Positions 1-8,410 are shown, counted from the first letter of the stretch. The stretch is DNA of 32,159 bases from Candidatus Pacearchaeota archaeon (GCA_018304165.1 JAGVWS010000026.1:1-32159), one strand, 5' to 3'. The notes: generated by a model from the sequence alone, not told the origin. A program made the numbers and translations.

Positions 1-211
1 CTAACAATCCATTGTATCTTTCGCTTGTTAAGTTTCTTCATAAGAACCTGCTCTACAGCAGGTCTTATCTTCTTTACCGAGAGGACATTATTTCTGGATA
101 AGACAATAATTGAAAACTGCGAAAGATTTAAATAAAAGCCATGTTTTTCAGTAGAATAAAGAGGAAAAACAATTTTTTATAAAATTTAAACGCTCGCTTA
201 AAATTTTTCTC

Positions 212-829
212 ATGATTGAAATTTCATTAAAAGAAGTTGAAGAAACCCTGATAAAAGTAGCGTTGAGGGTAGCCAAGAGAGGAGAGGGAGCGCTGTTTGT
301 CGTCGGAGAGGCAGACTATAATGTTCTTGTTGATCAGGCAGTTCCTCCATTTAAAGCGCTGGACAATCCGAAGCTTCTTGAGTCTTTGGCCTTGATTGAC
401 GGAGCTGTAATTCTTGATTACAAAGGAATTGTGATGGCTTATGGAGCAATGATTAAAACCAATTCCATAATGAGAAATTTTGGGACGAGGCACAGCGCTG
501 CAATAACTGCTTCAAAAAAGCCCGGCAATCTTGTTGTTCTTGTGTCAGAAGAAGACAAGAAAGTCCGCGTGCTCAAGGAAGGAAGAGTGATAATGCAGAT
601 TGACGCTCTGCAGAGAGGAGTTGAGAAATCAGTACCGATAGCTGTTCAGATAATGGAGAGCATAGGAGCAGGAACTCTTGGAACAATAGGCACAGGATTG
701 CTGGCGCCGAGCCTTGGAATAGCATTAGTGCCCGGGGTTATATTATTCGGAAGCGCTTATTATTTAGGAAAGCTGATAACTCAAAGGTTTAATACTTCAG
801 GATTCTTTTCGTTTCTGGGTCTGGAGTAA
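212..829 (+). CDS. DisA_N/DAC-like diadenylate cyclase domain protein with hydrophobic C-terminal segment
   Basis: Translation contains ALFVVGE, IDGAVILDYKGIVMAYGA (DGA motif), GTRHSAAI (RHR-like motif) and VVLVSEEDKKVRVLKEG; hydrophobic C-terminus IGAGTLGTIGTGLLAPSLGIALVPGVILFGSAYYLG. Confidence 0.8.
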   Translation: MIEISLKEVEETLIKVALRVAKRGEGALFVVGEADYNVLVDQAVPPFKALDNPKLLESLALIDGAVILDYKGIVMAYGAMIKTNSIMRNFGTRHSAAITASKKPGNLVVLVSEEDKKVRVLKEGRVIMQIDALQRGVEKSVPIAVQIMESIGAGTLGTIGTGLLAPSLGIALVPGVILFGSAYYLGKLITQRFNTSGFFSFLGLE

Positions 830-853
830 AAATTCTTGAGTGTAATAATGCTT

Positions 854-1035
854 GGTGATTAGACAATAATTGCACCAATAAATTACCTCAGAACCAATAA
901 TAATTAACTGATAACCTGTAAAACACTGCTCTAAGCTGCATGTAAGTGTCTGGCATATTAATTGATATTAAGAGGGTTATTTATAATGAGCATAAAGTCT
1001 ATTGATAATAGTTATATTAAAGGTTAGTGTGGATT
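854..1035 (+). repeat. Copy A of ~185-bp dispersed intergenic repeat (inverted copy at 9250-9433)
   Basis: ggtgattagacaataattgcaccaataaattacctcagaaccaa... aligns along its length with the reverse complement of 9250-9433. Confidence 0.9.
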
Positions 1036-1059
1036 TACACTGCTCACCTAATTATATAA

Positions 1060-3387
1060 TTATTTTTCTTCCCTCTCCGTTTCCGTTTCACGCTCTTTTT
1101 CGTATTCCTTCTGCCGCTGCTCCTGCTCCTTTCTTGACGGGCATTTGGGATTGAAGCAGAACTCCCATGGCCTTCGGCCTTTCTTGAGCAGGAGAAGCTT
1201 CTGCCAGCTGCACTTTTCGCATAGTTTGCCGTCAATTTTTTTAACAAATCCCGCTGGCAGGCCGAAAGTAGTTCTGCAGTCGGGGTATTTATTGCAGGCA
1301 ACGAATGATTTATTAAAACGCTTGCTGAAGAGAATATGCAGATTTCCTTCATTGCAGGCAGGGCATTTGTTGAGGGTGTTTTCAATTTTTTCCTGCTGCC
1401 TTAAATTGTTGAGGGCATCAAGAAGCTCTTTGCCTATTTTTGCTTCTGATTTGCGGAATTCTTTTTCTATTTTGAGAATGACTTTCTTTGCCTTTTCAAT
1501 AATATTTTCTTCTTTTTTCTCAAGGTCTTTCTTTGCTTTCCGGATGGATTCCATTTCCTTCTCAAACTCCCTTGTAAGCTTCTCATCAATTATTATCGGA
1601 GAATATTTTTCCAGAGAGCTTATTAGAGAGATTCCTATTGGAGTGGCTTCAATGCTGCGCTCCTTAATATATCCGCGGTTGTAAAGAGTTTCAATAATCG
1701 CTGCGCGGGTAGCTTTTGTGCCGAGCTGTTTTCGTTCTAATTCTGAAACTAGCGACGCTGGAGAGTAACGCTTTGGCGGCTGGGTTTGTTTTTCCTCAAT
1801 GCGCATTTCAAGGATTTCTACATCGCCGTTGACTTCTGGAATTTCCTTCTCGCTTAACCTGATTGGATAGACTTCCATCCATCCTTTTTTCTTTATATGC
1901 AAGCCTTTAGCCTGAAATGATAAACCGTTAATAACAACTTCAACTTTTCTGTTTAGAACGAGTGCATTATCACACATTGAGGCCAAAAAACGGCGGGCAA
2001 TTAACTCATAAATTTTTGAATCCTCAGCAGAGAGATTTCCCGGAATTTCGCCAGTAGGATGAATGGCGGGGTGAGCTGGGTCGGATTTAGAGCCTTCAAT
2101 TGGGTGCTTTCTTGTCACTAATGATGATTCTTTTCTGAATTTTTTTGATAATTTCTTAACAATACCAAGAACGTCAATGCCGGGTGGAATTTTCTGAGAG
2201 GATGTTCGCGGATAGCTGATTAATCCGGACAGGTACAGCCTTTGGGCTGTCTGGAGGGTTTGAGAGGGAGTAATGCCGTAGAATTTGTAAGATTCTGTCT
2301 GCAGGGTTGTGAGGTCAAATACGGGGAGAGGGGGGATTGTCTGGTCAGTTGAAGTAGTTTCGGCGCTCGCTCGCTTATTCCTGATAATTTCAAACTGCTT
2401 GAGTTCTGAGCTTTTTTTTATATCCTTTACATATTTTAATTCTATTTTTTCATTGTTCCATTCAATTATTATAAATACCTGCCAGAAAGGCTCAGGCTTG
2501 AAGGATTTGATGGCAAGCTCTTTCTTTACAACGAGGTTTAGAGTAGGCCCCTGAACTCTGCCTATTGACATGATGCGAAAGTTGCCTGCCTTTCTTATAG
2601 CTTCCATCAAAGCGCGCGAAAGATTAATTCCATACAGCCAGTCTAAGTGATGCCTTGTTTCTCCTGCTACAGCAAGACCCCAGTCAAGGGTTGGGGAGAT
2701 ATTAGTGTAAGCTTTTTCAATTTCATCTTTTGTCAAAGAAGAAAATTTCATCCTCTTCGCGTCGCTTTCACCGCAAAGAAAACGAATGATATTCCATCCG
2801 ATAACTTCGCCTTCAACATCAAGATCCGTAGCTATGACATATGACTTTGCCTTTGCTGCAAGCTTCCTTAAAGTGAAGTAGTATTTCTTCGTAAACTCGG
2901 CGCCCTTGCGTGAATAAGAAGGAACCCATTCTAAGTTGAATATTGGCCATCCTCTTTCCCCCTCTTTTTGCTGCAAGCCGTAGAGATGCCCGACGGCGCA
3001 GGCAACGACAATTTTTTCATTGTTTTTCTGGACTTCGTAATAGTATACTCCTCCGGGCAGGTTGAACTTCCTGATTTTGCCTTCAACTCCCAGCCCTTCT
3101 GCTATTTTAGTTGCAGCCTGGGGCTTTTCAGTTATAATAAGAATATATTCTCCTTTTCCAATTTTCTTAACTGGAGGTTCTCTTTCAGCTTTTTCTTTGA
3201 TTGTTTTTTCTCTGGATTCTCTGGATTTCCATTCTGTTCCCTTATAACTTCCTGGAATTATCCTGCCCTGCCTTTCTATTTTCTCAACAGCTAATTTTGG
3301 CTTTTCAGGTATGGTGAGAGCATGCTTGACTGAAGTTTCATCCAAAGGAACGTAACCATTACCATCAGACTTTTTACGAGGAGGCAT
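1060..3387 (-). CDS. topA: DNA topoisomerase I (type IA) with C-terminal zinc-finger motifs
   Basis: Toprim region (YILIITEKPQAATKIAEGLG, DLDVEGEVIGWNIIRF), active-site region LISYPRTSSQKIP, C-terminal CPACNEGN..CNKYPDCRTTFGLP and CEKCSW fingers. Confidence 0.95.
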   Translation of the reverse strand: MPPRKKSDGNGYVPLDETSVKHALTIPEKPKLAVEKIERQGRIIPGSYKGTEWKSRESREKTIKEKAEREPPVKKIGKGEYILIITEKPQAATKIAEGLGVEGKIRKFNLPGGVYYYEVQKNNEKIVVACAVGHLYGLQQKEGERGWPIFNLEWVPSYSRKGAEFTKKYYFTLRKLAAKAKSYVIATDLDVEGEVIGWNIIRFLCGESDAKRMKFSSLTKDEIEKAYTNISPTLDWGLAVAGETRHHLDWLYGINLSRALMEAIRKAGNFRIMSIGRVQGPTLNLVVKKELAIKSFKPEPFWQVFIIIEWNNEKIELKYVKDIKKSSELKQFEIIRNKRASAETTSTDQTIPPLPVFDLTTLQTESYKFYGITPSQTLQTAQRLYLSGLISYPRTSSQKIPPGIDVLGIVKKLSKKFRKESSLVTRKHPIEGSKSDPAHPAIHPTGEIPGNLSAEDSKIYELIARRFLASMCDNALVLNRKVEVVINGLSFQAKGLHIKKKGWMEVYPIRLSEKEIPEVNGDVEILEMRIEEKQTQPPKRYSPASLVSELERKQLGTKATRAAIIETLYNRGYIKERSIEATPIGISLISSLEKYSPIIIDEKLTREFEKEMESIRKAKKDLEKKEENIIEKAKKVILKIEKEFRKSEAKIGKELLDALNNLRQQEKIENTLNKCPACNEGNLHILFSKRFNKSFVACNKYPDCRTTFGLPAGFVKKIDGKLCEKCSWQKLLLLKKGRRPWEFCFNPKCPSRKEQEQRQKEYEKERETETEREEK

Positions 3388-3650
3388 AAAAAACGAGAGG
3401 AAGGATAGTTTATTAGTGTTGCGGCTTTGTTTAAAAAGTGCTTGAATATCATCTCTGATAAATTAAATTATAGCTGATAAAAATTAGCATTAGAATTAAA
3501 TCTCAGTTAATTATATAATCTTGATATAACAAATGGTGATGTTATTGACGATGACAATGGGTGTATTGCTGAATTAGATCTGTACCATAATGCTCTAGTT
3601 GTTAGCTCGCTTTCTAAACAGACTGCGTTTGTTCAGCAAAGGTTAATGTG

Positions 3651-3772
3651 AGTATCTCCGATGAGTATTTATCACTAAAGAATAAATAGTCAATATTTAT
3701 ACATAACTAATCATTAATATAGTATTATATCAACAATATCACTCATCGGACTATATAAATATCAGAGATACT
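3651..3772. repeat. Long interrupted inverted repeat in intergenic region
   Basis: AGTATCTCCGATGAGT (3651-3666) versus ACTCATCGGA (3741-3750) and GAGATACT (3765-3772); the two 3' arms are separated by a 14-nt insertion. Confidence 0.7.
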
Positions 3773-3889
3773 ATAATGTTGCGGAAGTTATTTAAATAAT
3801 CAAAGGTTACAATAAGCACGGGGATTAATAGTGATTAATACTTTAATATTTGAATCATTGAAAGGAGGTGTTGAAATACAATCGTAAAA

Positions 3890-4279
3890 ATGGCTGATGG
3901 AAAAAGCGTGCCCACTTTAGTTAAAGTGATTGCTGTGCTCTACTATATTGGGGCTGTTCTCTTTGTTCTCGCAGGAATCATGATGATTGCCGGCGCAGGA
4001 GCAACTGGATTAATGGCTTTCATGCCTTTCTATTCCATATTTGGGGCAGGGCTCCTGATTATTGGAGCGATAATCTTCATAGCTGTAGGAGTGCTGGAGT
4101 TCTTTGTAGGAAGAGGGTTATGGCAGGGAAGGAACTGGGCCAGAATAACTGCGATAGTTCTTGCTGTTTTAGGTTTGATATCGGCTCTTATAAGCTTCTC
4201 AATATTGAGCATAATCATTGATGCTCTGATAGCAGGATATCTGCTCTTCAGCAAAGATGTGAAAGCGGCGTTTGCTTAA
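3890..4279 (+). CDS. Small integral membrane protein, function unknown
   Basis: Continuous ORF with about four hydrophobic segments; terminator-like palindrome at its stop codon. Confidence 0.7.
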   Translation: MADGKSVPTLVKVIAVLYYIGAVLFVLAGIMMIAGAGATGLMAFMPFYSIFGAGLLIIGAIIFIAVGVLEFFVGRGLWQGRNWARITAIVLAVLGLISALISFSILSIIIDALIAGYLLFSKDVKAAFA

Positions 4280-4287
4280 GCAAACGC
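4268..4287 (+). terminator. Perfect hairpin plus T-tract with the stop codon inside the loop
   Basis: GCGTTTGC TTAA GCAAACGC followed by TTTTTTTG; stop TAA at 4277-4279. Confidence 0.8.
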
Positions 4288-4322
4288 TTTTTTTGTTTCT
4301 TATATTTATTTTTCTTAATTTT

Positions 4323-5204
4323 TTATTTTTCAGATTTTCTCCTGTGCCTTTCTATGTTTTTAAGCTCCTCAATCCTTCTGTTTGCATCAATTGAGCTTGA
4401 GAACATCTTCCAGAATATTTTTGTGAGCCATTCAATCCATTCTTTGTCATAAATTGTATAGAAGACGAAAGTGATGTCTTTAAGCTCGCCCTCCCTTCCA
4501 GTAGGCAAAAAGATCTCCTTCATATTGAAGAATTGATTATCAACAATAGTAGTCCTCAATGGCTGGTCACGATGCCTGATTTCGACGAGCTCCTTGCCGT
4601 ACTTCTTGTTAAGAGAAAGAAGCTTTTCAATATTGCCAATGCCTGCCAGATCAACTCTGCAGACTGCTTTAATACTGATGCCTTTCTTTACCATGCCATC
4701 AATGACTTTGAAAATATCTGTTTTCCTGTCGCGGTATTGTGTGAAGGAAAGATTTCCGGAAAAAAGAATAAGCTGCTTCTTAACTTTGAGAAGCATATTG
4801 GCAAGGTTGTCAAGCTTTCCTATGAAGACTTCATCCTTTCCTGACTGCATCCAAACTTCTTTCTTCTTATTATCAACGTGCTGGAAGATATCAAAAGAAG
4901 AAAACTCTTCCTTGCCCTTCCTTAACAGGAGCTCATTTTCAAGGCTCTCCTGAAAAACTGAATGGCTTGCTTTTTCAATACTAGCCCAGTAAACAATCTT
5001 CAGTGCGCCTCTCGTGCCTCCGCGAAAGGTGCGGGTGGCAATGGTTCCATAGTTCCTGGAGATGTCATCAACATATCTGTCTGCCGTGCGCCAGTTCTTA
5101 TTTATTTTTTCTGCTATCTCCTGAATGCTTCTCGGCTTGGAATATACAAATTTCTCAATCTCTCTTACAACCTCATTAGTAAGCATGAACATACCAATAA
5201 TCAC
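4323..5204 (-). CDS. Winged-HTH transcriptional regulator-like protein with C-terminal PLD/TrmB-like sensor region
   Basis: N-terminal EIEKFVYSKPRSIQEIAEKINKNWRTADRYVDDI reads as HTH; C-terminal region resembles PLD-like/TrmB C-terminal domains (weaker). Confidence 0.6.
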   Translation of the reverse strand: MIIGMFMLTNEVVREIEKFVYSKPRSIQEIAEKINKNWRTADRYVDDISRNYGTIATRTFRGGTRGALKIVYWASIEKASHSVFQESLENELLLRKGKEEFSSFDIFQHVDNKKKEVWMQSGKDEVFIGKLDNLANMLLKVKKQLILFSGNLSFTQYRDRKTDIFKVIDGMVKKGISIKAVCRVDLAGIGNIEKLLSLNKKYGKELVEIRHRDQPLRTTIVDNQFFNMKEIFLPTGREGELKDITFVFYTIYDKEWIEWLTKIFWKMFSSSIDANRRIEELKNIERHRRKSEK

Positions 5205-5493
5205 TGTTATTTAAGCATTTTTGTTGTGTACAACACTATTGACAAAAATTGTACAGAAATATGTAAATAAAATACAAGTCTAGAGAAGATTATGATTTTG
5301 ATAAAAAAAGATGGCAGAGATTTGTATGGCCGTTCTAATAATTTTTCTGAAATTGAAGGTTATAATAAAAATTCTTTCTTTAATATACCACCGTTTGTAT
5401 TTTTTATGTATCAATTGAAAAATAGTCATGAGCTTTTGCAAATATGCTATGAAAAACGAATAAATTTAAATAGGAGCAAAATGGTTGTTAAAA

Positions 5494-6447
5494 ATGCTGA
5501 ATGAGGTGGTGGTGAATCTTCGTGATGAAAGTCTTATAGAAGCCGCAGGAGCAGTTATTGACGCAGCAATTACTCCAAGAAACAGAATATCTACACTATT
5601 TCCGGAAGTTGATGAAGCATATAGGCCTGCAAATCTGTGGAGAGATGTTTTAGAAATGCTTGACCAGGGAAGAAGCTTATACTCGCGGTTCCAAAAAGCC
5701 GATAGTAATGGCAGGGTAAGAGATATTTCTGTTCCCCAGGCCGCATTCCTGGAATTTGTCAATCGTTGTTTAATCCCTTTGGTTAAGTCTGTGCCTTCGC
5801 ATCCAGCAAGCCATGGAATTGAGAAAGGATGGAGCGCTGAAAGAAGCGTGAAAACTCACGTGCCGATAAGAACAGCGTTCTCAATGGATATAAGTGATGC
5901 TATTCCAGGAGTGGGGATTGACAAGGTGTATGATTTTTATTATGCTCTTCTGGAAGATTCAAAATTTGGGCTGACCGAGAGAGAAAGAGCCGGAGTTGCC
6001 GGAAACCTGGCATATCTATCAACAGTTCATTATGCTAGCAGAGGGACAAGAGGATTAGCTGTTGGTTCAGGATTATCAAATACTTTATTCAACAAATTAT
6101 TCATGGGAATTGATGTGGCTATACAAGAAGGATGCAATAGAAGAGGATTCAGATACAGCAGGTACTTGGACGATGTTACTGTAACATCAGAAGGAGATGA
6201 GTCCAATGAAGCGTTCTTGGGAATTCATCCAGTAGTTGCCGCGCATGGCTTCAGAATTTCTCCAAGAAAAACATTTGTTCAAAAAGCAAGCGAAGGGGAT
6301 ATTTACTTGCTTGGCCAGGTAGTAGTTAATGGGCGAGCGGTGATGAAGAACTCCAGAGAAATTAGAGAAGCCAATAAGAAAGGAAGATTAGAGCCGGAAT
6401 ACATTGAAAGGGTATTGAGCTCTGGGGATTACTCTCGGTGGATTTAG
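5494..6447 (+). CDS. Reverse transcriptase, divergent retron-like/unclassified group
   Basis: RT motif series: SNGRVRDISVPQAAFLEFVNRCLIPLV; SHGIEKGWSAERSVKTHV; AFSMDISDAIPGV (motif A Asp); RGLAVGSGLSNTLFNKLFMGID; FRYSRYLDDVTVTSEG (YLDD); HGFRISPRKTFVQKA; LLGQVVVNG. TATA-like TTTAAATA about 25 nt before ATG 5494; the ORF track starts at TTG 5485. Confidence 0.85.
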   Translation: MLNEVVVNLRDESLIEAAGAVIDAAITPRNRISTLFPEVDEAYRPANLWRDVLEMLDQGRSLYSRFQKADSNGRVRDISVPQAAFLEFVNRCLIPLVKSVPSHPASHGIEKGWSAERSVKTHVPIRTAFSMDISDAIPGVGIDKVYDFYYALLEDSKFGLTERERAGVAGNLAYLSTVHYASRGTRGLAVGSGLSNTLFNKLFMGIDVAIQEGCNRRGFRYSRYLDDVTVTSEGDESNEAFLGIHPVVAAHGFRISPRKTFVQKASEGDIYLLGQVVVNGRAVMKNSREIREANKKGRLEPEYIERVLSSGDYSRWI

Positions 6448-6452
6448 ATTTT

Positions 6453-6647
6453 CAAACATCAATTATCATTCCTTTTCTTCCGACATTTTAGTCAAACATC
6501 AATTATCATTCCTTTTCTTCCAACATTTTAGTCAAACATCAATTATCATTCCTTTTCTTCCGACATTTTAGTCAAACATCAATTATCATTCCTTTTCTTC
6601 CGACATTTTAGTCAAACATCAATTATCATTCCTTTTCTTCCAACGTT
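6453..6647. repeat. Tandem array of 40-bp repeats; the last copy is the 3' end of the metallophosphoesterase gene
   Basis: caaacatcaattatcattccttttcttccRacattttagt starts at 6453, 6493, 6533, 6573, 6613; the final copy decodes on the minus strand as NVGRKGMIIDV*. Confidence 0.97.
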
Positions 6648-7223
6648 AATCGCGCGGGAGCTTCCTATTATGTCATACATGCCGGCAGCTTCATGGATGT
6701 GGCTGAACAATGCCAGGTCAGGCTGGAATTTTTCAATGGCTTTTCTTATGGCGCGGCTGCCTTCAAATCCAAATGATTCTGACATAGTACCACGGGGATG
6801 AAGGTGAGTGACCATTACTTTCTTTGAGAATTTTCTCTTTGAGTTAAGAAGAGCCCTGTGGGAATCGTTCAAAAGCTTTTCTATCTCGCTCTCTGAAAGG
6901 ATGTTTGGACCGATATTTGCCCCGCCGGCTCCGAAGAATCCTAAACCATAATGTATGACATAAGAGCCATGAATGTTCTTTGAGTTGCTGTAGAGCTGTT
7001 CAAGGAAGTTAATGGCTGCATTGCTTTCGTGATTTCCAGGAACCATCAGGACTTTGATTCCGTGCCTGGCAAAGGGCCCTATAATTCCTTCTGTCAAAAA
7101 TTCTGTATGGGTTAAGTCTCCTGTGATCACAACTAAATCCACTTTTTCTTTCTTGGCACGCTCAGCCAGCTCGCGCGCTTTTCTTTTGTCGCTGTGAATG
7201 TCGCCAAAGGCCAGGATTTTCAT
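6612..7223 (-). CDS. Metallophosphoesterase (calcineurin-like)
   Basis: MKILAFGDIHSD..., VVITGDLTH, VPGNHES, VTHLHPRG, LFSHIHE motifs; likely start at internal Met (7223). Confidence 0.9.
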   Translation of the reverse strand: MKILAFGDIHSDKRKARELAERAKKEKVDLVVITGDLTHTEFLTEGIIGPFARHGIKVLMVPGNHESNAAINFLEQLYSNSKNIHGSYVIHYGLGFFGAGGANIGPNILSESEIEKLLNDSHRALLNSKRKFSKKVMVTHLHPRGTMSESFGFEGSRAIRKAIEKFQPDLALFSHIHEAAGMYDIIGSSRAINVGRKGMIIDV

Positions 7224-7300
7224 AGAAATCATCTGTATAGATTTGCTTATAAACTTAGCTTTCATCCTCCCAAAATTCCAGTAGCAAACCTTTAAATATA

Positions 7301-7319
7301 ATACGTACTTAATACGTAT
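7301..7319. promoter_or_regulatory. Candidate operator: inverted repeat ATACGT-N7-ACGTAT immediately before start codon
   Basis: TATA-like TTTAAATATA upstream; IR ends directly at ATG 7320. Confidence 0.5.
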
Positions 7320-8087
7320 ATGAAGTTTATACATAGAGTTTCAAAGGGAAGCAGGTTCAATCAGATATATGTGCCTGCAGAAATGAGAATGACATTTGAA
7401 GTCGGGGATTTGGTTGAAGTGCGTTTAATAGAGAAAAAATCCCGTGTTTATTATTCTGAGAATATTAAAGACTTGGGAGATTTTAAGAGAAAGATAATTG
7501 AAGAGATATTCTCTGTAATAAAGGACTTTAATAACATTGAGCAGGCTTTTATTGTTGGTTCTTTTTTAACCAGCAGGGAGGATTATAATGATATTGATAT
7601 TATAATAGTCGGGAAAAATGCTGAAGAGGAAGTCTGTTCAGTTTTAACTGAAAAGCTGCAGCTTAAATTCCATATAATTGCTGTTTCTGAAGAGAAATTT
7701 GGGCGTCTGATAAAAGTTTGTCCTGTAACCCGGAGCATGCTTTATTATTATGCCTCAAATAAAAAATTTTCTCTTTCGCAAAATACAAGCTTGGATAAAA
7801 ATCATCTAAAATTCCTGTTAATGATGCCGGAAGATCTTTTAGAGATAAGAGTAAAATCACGAGCATATTATGACAGCATCAGAAGGCTGATTGCCATAGA
7901 ACTCTTTTTGTTAGAAAAGGATTCAGATCCTCTAAAGATAAATAAGGAGATAAGCAGGATATTGGGAAAGAGAGTCTTTTCTTACTTAAAAAGAGGAGAG
8001 GAGATTAGCGACGCAATGCTTAAGGAAGTAAGAGAAATTATCAGGTCCAAACTTGATAAAATAAATAATTTGATAGATGCAAAATGA
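7320..8087 (+). CDS. AbrB-like N-terminal domain fused to MNT-type nucleotidyltransferase domain
   Basis: N-terminal RVSKGSRFNQIYVPAEMRMTFEVGDLVEVRLI (AbrB/SpoVT-like) followed by FIVGSFLTSREDYNDIDIIIVG (GS...DxD nucleotidyltransferase signature). Confidence 0.75.
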   Translation: MKFIHRVSKGSRFNQIYVPAEMRMTFEVGDLVEVRLIEKKSRVYYSENIKDLGDFKRKIIEEIFSVIKDFNNIEQAFIVGSFLTSREDYNDIDIIIVGKNAEEEVCSVLTEKLQLKFHIIAVSEEKFGRLIKVCPVTRSMLYYYASNKKFSLSQNTSLDKNHLKFLLMMPEDLLEIRVKSRAYYDSIRRLIAIELFLLEKDSDPLKINKEISRILGKRVFSYLKRGEEISDAMLKEVREIIRSKLDKINNLIDAK

Positions 8088-8401
8088 GCAAGAAAAGTGA
8101 TATTAAAAAGATAGTGAATATCTTATCAAAAGCACTAAGGCATAAGATAGGAAGCATTGTCAATAAAAATGAGCTGTATGCATCAAAATATGCCAAGGAT
8201 GCAGAAATATTAATGCGTGAAGCAGAAAAAGTTTCTTTAAGAGAAAACTGGAATAATCATGATAAGATAAATATCAGAAAGAAACTGGAAAGAGAACTTG
8301 AAATTGAGCTTAAGAGAAAAGATTTTCTGGCTGATGAAAAATTCAGCTTAATGGAAAGGGAAATTGAATGGGCTATGAAAGTGATATTCTCTGAAATTTA
8401 G
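8084..8401 (+). CDS. Small charged helical protein, ATGA-overlapping partner of the nucleotidyltransferase
   Basis: 4-nt overlap with upstream ORF; continuous 105-aa ORF. Confidence 0.65.
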   Translation: MSKKSDIKKIVNILSKALRHKIGSIVNKNELYASKYAKDAEILMREAEKVSLRENWNNHDKINIRKKLERELEIELKRKDFLADEKFSLMEREIEWAMKVIFSEI

Positions 8402-8410
8402 AAGTTTTTA

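Noticed and set aside
1145-1684. ORF of 179 aa on the plus strand inside topA
   Set aside because: Antisense to a clearly conserved topoisomerase gene; composition-driven shadow ORF.
6453-6647. CRISPR array
   Set aside because: Repeats are directly contiguous with no unique spacers, and the unit derives from an adjacent gene end.
6453-6647. Never-ending concatemeric ORF of the type reported for some defence RTs
   Set aside because: The 40-nt unit contains stops on both strands and the period rotates frames, so no frame stays open.
5485-6660. Canonical diversity-generating retroelement
   Set aside because: The repeated unit is short, differences are not adenine-specific, the target gene is convergent rather than co-directional, and motif B is not the DGR-type SQ form. 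Not excluded, but not supported as canonical.
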